From Bacillus thuringiensis (GTDB taxonomy: Bacteria; Bacillota; Bacilli; Bacillales; Bacillaceae_G), in the NCBI RefSeq assembly GCF_022095615.2, contig NZ_CP155559.1, forward strand, positions 927,501-991,500: a DNA stretch of 64,000 nucleotides. The letters are read 5' to 3'. Below are positions 49,809 to 58,680 of this stretch, piece by piece. Each line of letters starts with the position of its first letter. Position 1 is the first letter of the stretch. Position numbers and translations under genes: made by a program. The notes under the pieces are model-generated. The model ran no database searches. It was not told the DNA's origin and was given only the letters and a program-made list of their open reading frames with translations.

Positions 49809-50547
49809 AGAAGACGTTATTAAACTAATTGCAGAATTTCAACAAAACCAATGTGATGAAGCGCAAGAAAGGTTAGTTGAGCATTATAAAAATCTCGTAT
49901 ATTCCATTGCATATCGCTATTCAAAAGGCGGGCCAATGCATGAGGATATTATACAAGTAGGAATGTTAGGGCTCTTAGGCGCAATAAGAAGGTATGATTA
50001 TTCGATAGGGAATGCTTTTGAGCCGTTTGCAATACCTACGATAGTAGGAGAAATAAAGAAGTATTTACGTGATAAAACTTGGGGCATTCACGTTCCAAGG
50101 CGGATTAAAGATTTGGGCGGGAAAATCAAACTTGCGATAGAGGAACTAACAGATCACCTACAGCGTTCACCGAAGATAATAGAAATCGCAAATCATTTAG
50201 GACTATCCGAAGAGGAAGTGCTAGAAATTATGGATGCTAAAAATAATTATCGAGTATCTTCCTTAGATGATGTAGTTGAAAATTCATCTGATGGAAGTTC
50301 GGTAGCGAGAATTGAATCTGTAGGTGAAGTAGAGCAAGGATATGAACAGACAGAAAGGCGTCTCATTTTAGCGGATATTTTTAACGTATTAAATGAGACA
50401 GAAAAGAGTGTTATTCATTATATATTTGGAGAAAATTTAAATCAAAAAGATACAGGGGAACGGTTAGGTATTTCACAAATGCACGTTTCTCGTATTAAAA
50501 GACAAGCGATAAGTAAGTTGAAACAAGCAGCATTTTTAGATACATAA
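49774..50547 (+). CDS. sigB: RNA polymerase sigma-B factor
   Basis: ATG 49774 is preferred over ATG 49771 because of its spacing from GGTGGAG. The 257-residue protein has region 2 (RLVEHYKNLVYSIAYRYSKG, EDIIQVGMLGLLGAIRRYDY), region 3 (VPRRIKDLGGKIKLAIEELT) and region 4 (EKSVIHYIFGENLNQKDTGE then RLGISQMHVSRIKRQAISKL). It directs the general stress response. Overlaps the end of rsbW by 35 bases. Several sigma-B promoters are visible within 8 kb. Confidence 0.96.
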   Translation: MEIQSQPTTLTKEDVIKLIAEFQQNQCDEAQERLVEHYKNLVYSIAYRYSKGGPMHEDIIQVGMLGLLGAIRRYDYSIGNAFEPFAIPTIVGEIKKYLRDKTWGIHVPRRIKDLGGKIKLAIEELTDHLQRSPKIIEIANHLGLSEEEVLEIMDAKNNYRVSSLDDVVENSSDGSSVARIESVGEVEQGYEQTERRLILADIFNVLNETEKSVIHYIFGENLNQKDTGERLGISQMHVSRIKRQAISKLKQAAFLDT

Positions 50548-50562
50548 AAATTAAAAAATTAT

Positions 50563-50587
50563 GTTTAAAACATGAGAAAAGGGGTAG
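50563..50587 (+). promoter_or_regulatory. Sigma-B promoter of orf4
   Basis: GTTTAA (50563-50568), 13 bases, GGGTAG (50582-50587); 22 bases before the ATG of orf4. Confidence 0.85.
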
Positions 50588-50608
50588 TTATTAAGTATAG
50601 GAGGAGAT

Positions 50609-51055
50609 ATGAAAATGTCACACGATGTGAAAGAACTAATCGAAGGATTGAATGAAGATTTAGCAGGAGAATACTCGGCAATTATTATGTATAACCATAA
50701 TGCAGCTACGGTTTCTGGTATATATAGACAAGTATTAAAGCCTTTCTTTGAATCTGAAATTAGTGATGAACAAGGACATGCCCTATATTTAGCGGAGAAA
50801 ATTAAAACGCTAGGTGGTACACCTACTACGATCCCTTTACCAGTGAAACAAGTAGAAGATGTTCGAGAAATGTTAGAATACGCTAGACAATCAGAATATG
50901 AAACAATTAAGCGTTATGAAACGAGAAAAGAACAGGCAGCGAAATTAAATATGACAGAGTTAGTTGTAAAGTTAGAAGATATGATTGCAGATGAAACAAA
51001 TCATATGGAAGAATTAGATCGTCTTTTAAATGATAAAGCAATGGTGTTAAATTAA
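50609..51055 (+). CDS. Ferritin-like protein (orf4 of the sigB locus, bacterioferritin/Dps-like)
   Basis: A 148-residue all-helical protein starting at ATG 50609 after AGGAGG. The four-helix ferritin-like bundle has metal ligands in LAGEYSAIIMYNHNAATVSG (E), ESEISDEQGHALYLAEKI (E and ExxH) and EDMIADETNHMEELDRLLN (ExxH). Family members oxidise or store iron, or protect DNA. In the B. cereus group this gene follows sigB and has its own sigma-B promoter, as here. Name and exact activity (ferroxidase or peroxide defence) are not proven by sequence. Confidence 0.85.
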   Translation: MKMSHDVKELIEGLNEDLAGEYSAIIMYNHNAATVSGIYRQVLKPFFESEISDEQGHALYLAEKIKTLGGTPTTIPLPVKQVEDVREMLEYARQSEYETIKRYETRKEQAAKLNMTELVVKLEDMIADETNHMEELDRLLNDKAMVLN

Positions 51056-51073
51056 AAGTAGAAATTTATAGAG

Positions 51074-51113
51074 TGAAAGAACAAATTCCTATTTCTAGGG
51101 GTTTGTTCTTTTG
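51074..51113 (+). terminator. Terminator of orf4
   Basis: AAAGAACAAATTCC and GGGTTTGTTCTTTT around an 8-base loop. Confidence 0.85.
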
Positions 51114-51227
51114 TTGTATAAATATGTTTGAGTAAGAAATTTTCATTTTGTAATTGAGTATGTAATACTAGAAAAATAGAAAATGATAGTAGATTTACAT
51201 TTTAAATAAGAAAAGGGGAAATAACTT

Positions 51228-52370
51228 GTGTCCATTTTAATTGTTGATGATAATCCGGTTAACATATTTGTAATTGAGAAGATTTTAAAACAAGCCGGAT
51301 ATCATGATCTTGTATCGCTCAATTCTGCACAAGAGCTCTTCGAATACATACAGTTTGGAAAGGATTCTTCCAGGCATAATGAAATTGATTTAATACTATT
51401 AGATATTATGATGCCTGAAATTGATGGACTTGAAGTTTGTAGGCGATTACAAAAAGAGGAGAAGTTTAAAGATATCCCTATTATTTTTGTTACAGCTTTA
51501 GAGGATGCAAATAAATTGGCCGAAGCTCTTGATATGGGGGCAATGGATTATATTACGAAACCTATAAATAAAGTTGAATTATTAGCACGTATGCGTGTAG
51601 CGTTACGCTTGAAATCAGAATTAAATTGGCATAAAGAACAAGAAGAAAACCTTCGGAATGAATTAGATTTAGCTACGCAAGTACAAAGAAACTTATTAAG
51701 TAGCCCATTAAGAGAAGATCATATAAAAATTGAAGCAAGTTACTTACCTTCATTTAAACTAGCTGGAGATATGTATTATTGGTATAAAATCGATGAAAAT
51801 CGCTACGGTATTATATTATTAGATGTGATGGGACATGGTGTATCTGCTTCATTAGTTTGTATGTTTATTTCGTCTGTATTACGTGAAACAATTAAATGTT
51901 TAATTGATCCAGAACTCGTTATTAAAGAATTAAATAAATATATGACCCTTTTACATAATGAAAATGATAATATTCCCTATTATTTTACGGCGATATACTT
52001 AGTTGTTAATACAGAAGATAGAACAGTTGAATATGTAAATGCAGGGCATCCTTCTGGATATGTTTTAGTTGATGAAACAAATGTAGTTGAACTAGATCGC
52101 GGGAGTTGTGCGGTAGGATTTTTTGATGAAATAAAAGTTAAAAAGACAGTTATACCTTTTGAGAAGAACGCTCAAATATTATTGTTTACAGATGGTGTTC
52201 TTGAAGTAATTGCAAATGATGAATTTGAGTCTGAAGAGAAATTACGTGCTTTTACAGAAAGAAAATGGGGAGATTTAGAAGAAGAGATAGAGGGATTTTA
52301 TAAGGAAGAACAGAAGAAAGCGCAATCAGATGATATGTGTCTAATTATGATACAAACGAATGCGAAATAA
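51228..52370 (+). CDS. rsbY: RsbY, PP2C phosphatase with response-regulator domain
   Basis: A 380-residue protein starting at GTG 51228 after AAGAAAAGGGGA. Residues 1-125 are a receiver domain (ILIVDDNPVNIFVIEKILKQ, LILLDIMMPEIDGLEVC with the phospho-acceptor Asp, VTALED, ITKPIN). Residues 165-377 are a SpoIIE/PP2C-type phosphatase (KLAGDMYYWYKIDEN, YGIILLDVMGHGVSASLVCM, TDGVLEVI). In B. cereus RsbY, switched on by RsbK phosphorylation, dephosphorylates RsbV. It is convergent with rsbM. Confidence 0.95.
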   Translation: MSILIVDDNPVNIFVIEKILKQAGYHDLVSLNSAQELFEYIQFGKDSSRHNEIDLILLDIMMPEIDGLEVCRRLQKEEKFKDIPIIFVTALEDANKLAEALDMGAMDYITKPINKVELLARMRVALRLKSELNWHKEQEENLRNELDLATQVQRNLLSSPLREDHIKIEASYLPSFKLAGDMYYWYKIDENRYGIILLDVMGHGVSASLVCMFISSVLRETIKCLIDPELVIKELNKYMTLLHNENDNIPYYFTAIYLVVNTEDRTVEYVNAGHPSGYVLVDETNVVELDRGSCAVGFFDEIKVKKTVIPFEKNAQILLFTDGVLEVIANDEFESEEKLRAFTERKWGDLEEEIEGFYKEEQKKAQSDDMCLIMIQTNAK

Positions 52371-52412
52371 AAAGCGTATGAAATCCAAACAGAGGATTTC
52401 ATACGCTTTTTA
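52369..52412. terminator. Bidirectional terminator between rsbY and rsbM
   Basis: AAAAAGCGTATGAAATCC and its exact complement (18 bases) around AAACAGA. Confidence 0.93.
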
Positions 52413-53267
52413 TTGTATTTTTTGATAGATTTGTTCACTAGCATTAAATTGGGTATAATGCGGCATTATATTTGAAAAACGAAGAGTTTCTTTATTTCCT
52501 AAACATAGAAATCCATTGTGACTTAAGCTTTCATAAAATAGTTGCTGCACTTGATTTTGAAGTTTACTTGTAAAGTAAATTAAAACGTTACGACAAAGTA
52601 TAATATGAAACTCGTTAAAAGATTGATCGGTTACTAAATTATGCTGTGCAAAAATAATGTTTTGTAACAGTGAAGGATTAAAATAAGCGAAACGATTATC
52701 TGTTGAATAATAGTTAGAAAATGCTTGTGTACCGCCAGCTTGTAAATAGTTTTTCGTATAAGTTTGCATTTTATTTAACGGAAGGATGCCTTGTTTTGCT
52801 TTTTCTAACACATTTGTATTCATATCTGTTGCGTAAATAACAGCTTTTTCACTTAATCCTTCTTCGTGAAGTAAGATGGACATTGATAATACTTCTTCAC
52901 CAGTTGCGCATCCAGCATGCCAAATTCTAATTTCAGGTTGCTTTTTCAATTCAGGAATAACATGCTCTCTTAGCGCTTTAAAAAAAGCAGGGTTACGGAA
53001 CATCTCAGTTACATTAATGGAGAAATCATTTAATAACTGTTCTAAAACCCCTTCCTCATGAATTACTTTTTCAATTAATTTTGAAATGGTAGGGATATTA
53101 GAGAGCTGCATTCGATTACAAATCCTTCTATAAATAGAAGTGCGAGCATATTGGCGAAAATCGAAGCCAGATAGTTTAAATACCGCTTCCAATAGTAATT
53201 CAATTTCTAAGTTCGTGCGCTTATCCATATCTACAGATGGATCAAAATTATAATACTTATTTTCCAC
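52410..53267 (-). CDS. rsbM: RsbM, CheR-type methyltransferase
   Basis: A 285-residue protein beginning at GTG 53267, with GTGAGG ten bases upstream. N-terminal CheR helical domain (YARTSIYRRICNRMQLSNIP) and a SAM-dependent methyltransferase domain with IRIWHAGCATGEEVLSMSIL (SAM-binding GxxxG-like loop) and FHIILCRNVLIYFTSKLQNQ, CheR motifs. In B. cereus RsbM methylates the sensor kinase RsbK and dampens sigma-B activity. It is 16 bases downstream of rsbK on the same strand. Confidence 0.93.
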   Translation of the reverse strand: MENKYYNFDPSVDMDKRTNLEIELLLEAVFKLSGFDFRQYARTSIYRRICNRMQLSNIPTISKLIEKVIHEEGVLEQLLNDFSINVTEMFRNPAFFKALREHVIPELKKQPEIRIWHAGCATGEEVLSMSILLHEEGLSEKAVIYATDMNTNVLEKAKQGILPLNKMQTYTKNYLQAGGTQAFSNYYSTDNRFAYFNPSLLQNIIFAQHNLVTDQSFNEFHIILCRNVLIYFTSKLQNQVQQLFYESLSHNGFLCLGNKETLRFSNIMPHYTQFNASEQIYQKIQ

Positions 53268-53283
53268 TTAAACTAAACCTCAC

Positions 53284-55974
53284 TTATTTTATTAACCATA
53301 CACTCATTACTGAATAGAGTTGATGTAAATTTAATGGTTTACTTATATAATCTGAAGCGCCAGCAGATAAACATTTTTCTTTATCATTTGGCATTGCTTT
53401 AGCAGTTAATGCGATAATAGGTATTTCATGTAACCCTAAGTTCATTCGGATATGTTCCATCGTTTCATAACCGTCCATATTCGGCATCATAATATCCATT
53501 AAAATAAGGTCAATATTTGTATTGCTTTTTAGTATTTCTAAACACTCTATGCCGTTTTGTGCAGTAATAATGTTGGCATGTTGTTTTTCTAATGCATTTT
53601 GTAATGCAAATATATTTCGATGATCATCATCGACAATTAAAATGGTTTTCTCTTGGAAGACGTTATTTGTTTCGGTAGTAACGATAGTTTCTTCAACAAC
53701 TTCAGCAGGAATAACGTCTTCTATCGTTGCTGCGACTTCTAAATTGGATAACGGTATATCATGTAATCCATTTGGAAGGTTAGGAATATATACCGTGAAA
53801 GTACTGCCTTCTCCTACATTACTCTCTAACGTAATCCAACCACCTAATAATCTAGCAAACTCTTTACAAATAGATAACCCTAAACCTGTACCACCGTATT
53901 TTCGAATCGTTGCGCCATCTGCCTGTTGAAAGGCTTCGAAAATGAGTTGATGCTGTTCTTTTGCAATACCAATACCAGTATCTTTTACTGAAATTGTAAT
54001 CCAATCTTTACTTATAGACTGCATATCATGACTTAAATTGGTTGTTTCTATTGAATCGAAATGTAAAGAAACGGATCCTTTTTCTGTGAATTTAAATGCA
54101 TTGGATAATAAGTTTTTAATAATTTGTTCAATCCGTTTTGCATCTGTATAAAACAAATCTGGAATCGTATCACTGTCTTCAATAGTAAATTCGACATTTT
54201 TTTTTGCAGCTATATGTAAAAAGTTTTGATGCATATTGGCTGCCATGTCACTTATGTTCGTTGCTTCAAAGATGATGTCTAGTTTGCCTGCTTCTACTTT
54301 AGATAAATCTAGTATGTCATTAATTAAAGTAAGTAAGTCTTTCCCTGATGAATGAATGACAGTTGCTAGTTCAATTTCATCATCGGATAAATGATTGTCA
54401 TGATTTTCTCTTAACATTTCAGATAATAGTAAAATACTATTTAACGGTGTGCGTAATTCATGTGACATATTTGCTAGGAACTCAGATTTGTATTTTGAAC
54501 TACGTAACAACTCGCTTGCTTTTTCTTCTAATTCTGATTTAGTAATTTGTAAGTCAGCTGTCTTTTGTTCAGCTTCTTCTGTTCTAGACTCTAATTGTTC
54601 GTTCGTTGTTCGTAATTCTTCTGCTTGCATTTGTAGTTCTTCCGCTTGCGTTTGCAACTCTTCTGATTGAACTTGTAACTCTTCTGTCATTGCTTGTGAT
54701 TCATGTAAAAGAGTTTGAATTCGCATACGTCCCATAATGCTATGGATTGTTAAACCTAGATTATCAACGGTTTGTTGAATTAAATCTTGATGTAAATCTG
54801 AAATCTCAGTTACACTTACTAACTCTATTACTGCGATCACTTCATCCTCAAATAAGATAGGGATGACTAGTAGATTTTTAGGACGTATTTCTAATACTCC
54901 GCTAGTGACATAACGAAACTCTTCAGGTATGTCTCGAAGAATAAAGCTTTGTTTTTCTAAAGCGCATTGCCCAATTAAACCTTCACCCATTTTAATGGAT
55001 TGTTTTCCAATATCAGCACCTTGATCGGCGAAAGAAGCTTTTTTCACATAGTAGACAGTTTCTTCAACTTCTTCACGTACATAGAATGCACCGCAAGAGA
55101 TTTGCGTTTTTTGTATCATTCCACTAAGAATTTTGTTACCTAACATCTCAATAGAAGGTACACCTTGATACATTAAAATTAATTCTGCAAGCTCGGTTTG
55201 TAACCACTCTCTTTTCGATATTTCGTCTAGTAGATGGTTCGTTGTATGAGCAAGATCTTTTATTTCATCATGTGTATTTACATGAATTCTTTCCGTAATT
55301 TTTTCTTTAGAAGAAATGGATGTAATAGCTTGAATAACATTTTTAATCGTTTTTGTAATGGAATTCGAAATATAGAGTGAAACGATAATAGAAATAAAAG
55401 AAAGTAAGAATAATAAACTGTATAACCAAATCTCTAATTTATTATTTTCAATATCTAATTGTGCAGCTCTTTTTTTCGTTAGTTGCTCCTCAGTGCTGCG
55501 GAAGTTAGTTACCTGCGATTGTAATGATTGAATTTGAGTCGTATCGATTGCTTGAACGTTATTATTATTGCTATTCGTAATGAGTGGATGAATCTCTTTA
55601 TTAATCCAACTAGTAATGCTTTCATTAATCTGCTTTAATTTTTCTTGCTGAGAGGGGTTATCCTCTAATAGAGCAAAAAGATCATGATAATGTTTTTCGT
55701 AATCCTTTTCCGCAGCGTTAAGGGATTGAACATAATTTGCATTATTAGAAGTGATAAATCCTTTCGCTTTATTTTCAATTGTTAGCAATTCTTTCTCCAC
55801 CTGATTCGTTAAGTTAAGAACTTTAAAATCGTGATCAATAATAAAATTACGAGATTTTTGTAAGTTGGAAATCTCATTGTTTAACATAATGAAAGAAACA
55901 AGTAAGAACAAAATGATAACTAAATAACCAGCCATAATTTTGTAACGAATACTAAATTTTGCTTTCGAGTTCAT
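53284..55974 (-). CDS. rsbK: RsbK, hybrid sensor histidine kinase of the sigma-B pathway
   Basis: An 896-residue membrane kinase starting at ATG 55974 (site AGGAATTTTTA). Domains: first helix near 10-28, extracellular CHASE3-type region about 40-175, second helix near 184-204, HAMP to about 258, GAF at about 275-410, a Gln/Glu-rich coiled coil (EELQVQSEELQTQAEELQMQ), HisKA with FLANMSHELRTPLNSILLLS, HATPase with DTGIGIAKEQHQLIFEAFQQ and GGTGLGLSICKEFARLLGGW, and a C-terminal receiver (LILMDIMMPNMDGYETM). It senses stress and phosphorylates RsbY. The coiled coil is the probable methylation region of RsbM. Confidence 0.95.
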   Translation of the reverse strand: MNSKAKFSIRYKIMAGYLVIILFLLVSFIMLNNEISNLQKSRNFIIDHDFKVLNLTNQVEKELLTIENKAKGFITSNNANYVQSLNAAEKDYEKHYHDLFALLEDNPSQQEKLKQINESITSWINKEIHPLITNSNNNNVQAIDTTQIQSLQSQVTNFRSTEEQLTKKRAAQLDIENNKLEIWLYSLLFLLSFISIIVSLYISNSITKTIKNVIQAITSISSKEKITERIHVNTHDEIKDLAHTTNHLLDEISKREWLQTELAELILMYQGVPSIEMLGNKILSGMIQKTQISCGAFYVREEVEETVYYVKKASFADQGADIGKQSIKMGEGLIGQCALEKQSFILRDIPEEFRYVTSGVLEIRPKNLLVIPILFEDEVIAVIELVSVTEISDLHQDLIQQTVDNLGLTIHSIMGRMRIQTLLHESQAMTEELQVQSEELQTQAEELQMQAEELRTTNEQLESRTEEAEQKTADLQITKSELEEKASELLRSSKYKSEFLANMSHELRTPLNSILLLSEMLRENHDNHLSDDEIELATVIHSSGKDLLTLINDILDLSKVEAGKLDIIFEATNISDMAANMHQNFLHIAAKKNVEFTIEDSDTIPDLFYTDAKRIEQIIKNLLSNAFKFTEKGSVSLHFDSIETTNLSHDMQSISKDWITISVKDTGIGIAKEQHQLIFEAFQQADGATIRKYGGTGLGLSICKEFARLLGGWITLESNVGEGSTFTVYIPNLPNGLHDIPLSNLEVAATIEDVIPAEVVEETIVTTETNNVFQEKTILIVDDDHRNIFALQNALEKQHANIITAQNGIECLEILKSNTNIDLILMDIMMPNMDGYETMEHIRMNLGLHEIPIIALTAKAMPNDKEKCLSAGASDYISKPLNLHQLYSVMSVWLIK

Positions 55975-56070
55975 TAAAAATTCCTACCTTCAAGGTTATT
56001 AAAACTTTTCTATTTTAAAGAATGAAAAACGTAATATATATTATATCAGTTTTCATAAGGCCAAACTAGA

Positions 56071-56104
56071 AATCCCCCTATTGTATTAGGGGGTTCTTTT
56101 TTAA
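56071..56104 (-). terminator. Terminator region upstream of rsbK
   Basis: CCCCCTA and TAGGGGG around 6 bases; T tracts on both sides. It would stop the minus-strand HPr-like transcript before rsbK. Confidence 0.7.
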
Positions 56105-56179
56105 TAGAGGAAATCATTTTGAAATATAAAAAGATATATGAAAAGTAACAATCGAGGGAATAGGGGGATAACAAAACTT

Positions 56180-56431
56180 CTAAGAAGGAAAGAGTGTTCT
56201 TAAAGCTTTTTTTGCATCTATTCCTTCAAAGATAAATAATACAAGCTCTCTCTTTTTTACAGTGAGGAAAAAGGATATTAATGTGCTTAAGTTTTTAATA
56301 GAAGTAAGTGTCCCGTGTTTACTTATAAATACATTCGTTTGAAATGTTGTCATTAAAGCATAAAAATGATGAATCTGCGTTATTGTAGGTGTTTCATTAT
56401 AAGAAATAGTAGTAGAGTGAATGGCATTCAT
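56180..56431 (-). CDS. HPr-like protein under sigma-B control
   Basis: ATG 56431 is chosen (AAAGGA eight bases upstream). The 83-residue protein follows the beta-alpha-beta pattern of HPr: FYALMTTFQTNVFISKHGTL, IKNLSTLISFFLTVKKRELV, FIFEGIDAKKALRTLFPS, similar to HPr's KSIMGVMSLGVGKGEEI and EGxDxxEAL. The canonical phospho-His (in the HARPA motif) is not present; the equivalent place reads IHHFYALM, so it is not a normal PTS carrier. A clear sigma-B promoter lies 42 bases upstream. Role in stress unknown. Confidence 0.65.
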   Translation of the reverse strand: MNAIHSTTISYNETPTITQIHHFYALMTTFQTNVFISKHGTLTSIKNLSTLISFFLTVKKRELVLFIFEGIDAKKALRTLFPS

Positions 56432-56472
56432 CGAAATATTCCTTTCCATATAGTAAGCATAACAATATAAAC

Positions 56473-56497
56473 ATACCCGTTTTAAAAAATATTAAAC
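56473..56497 (-). promoter_or_regulatory. Sigma-B promoter of the HPr-like gene
   Basis: Minus strand GTTTAA (56492-56497), 13 bases, GGGTAT (56473-56478), a full match. Confidence 0.85.
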
Positions 56498-56533
56498 CTA
56501 TAAAATTTTAAAAATATAATTATAGTTTTTTAC

Positions 56534-56558
56534 GTTTAGAAAGGGCTGGGAAGGGTAT
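56534..56558 (+). promoter_or_regulatory. Sigma-B promoter of the small peptide/YflT operon
   Basis: GTTTAG (56534-56539), 13 bases, GGGTAT (56553-56558), divergent from the promoter at 56473. Confidence 0.82.
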
Positions 56559-56653
56559 ACATATACTACAAAGAGATTGGCTGAAGAGGAATGATAAGAT
56601 TTCTAGTCTATAAAAATATATTTTTACTTTAAATAAAAAGGAGCCTGGTATAC

Positions 56654-56794
56654 ATGAATGAAATGATGATTGATATTACATTTGATTTAATTTACTTGTT
56701 AAGTAGTTCACTTGTAGTGCTTTTACTATTCGCTTTTTTCGTAAATGGTTATGTTAATAAGAAGATTAGTGTATACAGAAATGAAGAAAAATAA
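56654..56794 (+). CDS. Small membrane peptide, sigma-B controlled
   Basis: A 46-residue peptide starting at ATG 56654 after AAAAGGAGCC. MNEMMIDITFDLIYLLSSSL, one membrane helix (VVLLLFAFFVNGY) and a basic tail VNKKISVYRNEEK. No family recognised. It is the first gene after the sigma-B promoter at 56534 and is followed 36 bases later by the YflT gene, so both belong to one stress transcript. Confidence 0.7.
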   Translation: MNEMMIDITFDLIYLLSSSLVVLLLFAFFVNGYVNKKISVYRNEEK

Positions 56795-56830
56795 AGATAC
56801 ATCATATAAAATTTTAGGAGGTTAATAGTT

Positions 56831-57361
56831 ATGAATGTAGACAGAAAAATAGTAGGTGTTTTTAGAACAATTGATGATGCGGCACTCGTTATTAATGAAT
56901 TAAATGATAAAGGATACTCAGCAGATAACATTTCAGCTATTGCGAAGGATCAAAAGGAAATTGAACATCTGGAAGAAAAATCAGGTGAAAAAGTGAATAG
57001 TGAAACTGCGCATAAAGCGGATATCTTTTCAGCAACAGGGCTTGTAGCAGGAGGAGTAGCAGGTGGACTCGGTGGTTTATTAACAGGTCTTGGTGTACTT
57101 GCCATATCTGGAATGGGTCCAATCGTAGCAGCAGGACCTATCGCAGCAGCTATTGGAGGAGCCGGTATTGGCGGAGGAGCTGGAAGTTTAATAGGAGCAT
57201 TTATCGGCTTAGGAATCCCTGAAGACCATGCTAAGAAATATGAAGAGTATATTTACGATGGAAATATATTAATTTTAGTAGATGCAAAATTAGATGATAA
57301 GTTAGAAATATATAAGATATTTGATAAGCATAATGCTTATAACTCTGATTTCTTTAAATAA
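56831..57361 (+). CDS. YflT-domain general stress protein with glycine-rich membrane segment
   Basis: A 176-residue protein starting at ATG 56831 with TTTTAGGAGG upstream. N-terminal YflT domain (KIVGVFRTIDDAALVINELN then DKGYSADNISAIAKDQKEIE) and then a long glycine/alanine-rich hydrophobic part (GLVAGGVAGGLGGLLTGLGV, AAIGGAGIGGGAGSLIGAFI) and IPEDHAKKYEEYIYDGNIL, a pattern of the 17M stress proteins with a membrane-inserting hairpin. Function unknown; sigma-B operon member. Confidence 0.85.
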   Translation: MNVDRKIVGVFRTIDDAALVINELNDKGYSADNISAIAKDQKEIEHLEEKSGEKVNSETAHKADIFSATGLVAGGVAGGLGGLLTGLGVLAISGMGPIVAAGPIAAAIGGAGIGGGAGSLIGAFIGLGIPEDHAKKYEEYIYDGNILILVDAKLDDKLEIYKIFDKHNAYNSDFFK

Positions 57362-57432
57362 AATGATGAAAAATGTAAAAAAAGTGAATATCGTTTTTTG
57401 ATCTTACAATTTTGGCGCGACCGAGGAGTCGT

Positions 57433-57678
57433 ATGACTATAAGAGAGGAAGGGCTTATAGTAAAAGGTCAAGTTCTATTCTGTTATGTAAAAGGAAAGAG
57501 GTGTCTATTCGTGATTGTAAAAATATTAAAGGATAGTAGTAATAGTTTCCTTTGTACAGTTCAAAATAAAAATGGGGATCAGTATGTGAAGAAATGGTTT
57601 CGTAAACATGAAAACAATGAAGAATTAGGACGACCAACTTTCAAAGAAGTAGAAAAGGACTGGAAAGAAAATAAATAA
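57433..57678 (+). CDS. Hypothetical small basic protein
   Basis: ATG 57433 follows CGAGGAG by six bases; an in-frame TTG at 57412 is less likely. The 81-residue protein is beta-rich in the first half (EEGLIVKGQVLFCYVKGKRC, LFVIVKILKDSSNSFLCTVQ) and basic/charged in the second (KKWFRKHENNEELGRPTFKE). It may have an SH3- or OB-like fold. No family recognised. It stands at the end of the stress-gene block. Confidence 0.6.
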   Translation: MTIREEGLIVKGQVLFCYVKGKRCLFVIVKILKDSSNSFLCTVQNKNGDQYVKKWFRKHENNEELGRPTFKEVEKDWKENK

Positions 57679-57856
57679 TCGTTTATGTATCCTAATGTTA
57701 AAGCGCTTTATTAAAATGAAACATAGTGCGCGGTTTATTCTTACAAAACTGTCACATTCCTGTAAGGTAATTCAATAGATTAGTTGTTTGTTCCATGTCA
57801 TAATAAAAACATAAGAAAGCTAATTAAAACTACAACTTATTAGGAGAGTGTCAGTC

Positions 57857-58168
57857 ATGATTGTAACAACAACGTCTGGAATTCAAGGTAAAGAAATTAT
57901 TGAGTATATCGATATTGTAAATGGTGAAGCTATTATGGGTGCAAACATTGTCCGCGATTTATTCGCTTCAGTTCGTGATGTTGTCGGTGGCCGTGCTGGT
58001 GCTTATGAAAGTAAGCTAAAAGACGCTCGTGATATTGCGATGGACGAAATGAAAGAACTTGCAAAACAAAAAGGTGCGAACGCTATCGTTGGTATTGATG
58101 TAGATTACGAGGTTGTTCGTGATGGAATGTTAATGGTTGCTGTAAGTGGTACAGCTGTACGTATATAA
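57857..58168 (+). CDS. YbjQ/UPF0145 family protein
   Basis: ATG 57857 has GGAGAGTG upstream; an in-frame ATG at 57848 overlaps the site. The 103-residue protein begins [20 protein letters not shown], with [20 protein letters not shown] and [20 protein letters not shown], the strongly conserved UPF0145 pattern. It forms a pentameric beta barrel in solved homologues and is called a heavy-metal-binding domain by annotation habit; function is not shown. Single gene. Confidence 0.92.
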   Translation: MIVTTTSGIQGKEIIEYIDIVNGEAIMGANIVRDLFASVRDVVGGRAGAYESKLKDARDIAMDEMKELAKQKGANAIVGIDVDYEVVRDGMLMVAVSGTAVRI

Positions 58169-58189
58169 GTAAATAAAAAACAGGCTCAC

Positions 58190-58222
58190 CCCTCGAAGCT
58201 TATGCTTTGAGGGGGTTTTTTG
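58190..58222 (+). terminator. Terminator
   Basis: CCCCTCGAAGC and GCTTTGAGGGG around TTAT, followed by TTTTTT. Confidence 0.83.
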
Positions 58223-58257
58223 TCTTCGCTTATTCCATGCTCGTGTCTGTTTCTCGA

Positions 58258-58563
58258 TTATGAATAATTGTTTCCTGTCTTACTATAAATTTCATAGGAA
58301 AAATAACCAAATAAATAGCCGATTCCAGCTCCTAAACCAATTGTAAGCAGTGAATAGTTCGGGAAAAACATATCGACTATTATACCGATTAAACACCCTA
58401 AAAGCATTCCCATTGGTATGAGACTATCTAATAAAATTTGAGCGTTTTTTGATTTTTTCTTACCTAAGGTGCCGTTGTTATATTTATGTTTAAGCCTTTC
58501 AATCACATATACTACAATTCCCCCGACTATTACAACAGGCGCAATTGCCGTAAGTAACCACAT
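58258..58563 (-). CDS. Hypothetical membrane protein
   Basis: A 101-residue protein starting at ATG 58563 after GGAGACTCTA. Three membrane helices (LLTAIAPVVIVGGIVVYVIE, LLDSLIPMGMLLGCLIGII, LLTIGLGAGIGYLFGYFSYE) with a basic loop (KHKYNNGTLGKKKSKN). No family recognised. Between two terminators or gaps; isolated. Confidence 0.65.
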   Translation of the reverse strand: MWLLTAIAPVVIVGGIVVYVIERLKHKYNNGTLGKKKSKNAQILLDSLIPMGMLLGCLIGIIVDMFFPNYSLLTIGLGAGIGYLFGYFSYEIYSKTGNNYS

Positions 58564-58680
58564 ATTAGAGTCTCCTTTCGCCTTTTAACCTAATTATACC
58601 AGATACTTACAATTAGAAAATTCTAAACGTACTATCTAGTCTGTTTAAAGGGCCAATCCAAAAGACTCCTTCAATTGTAT

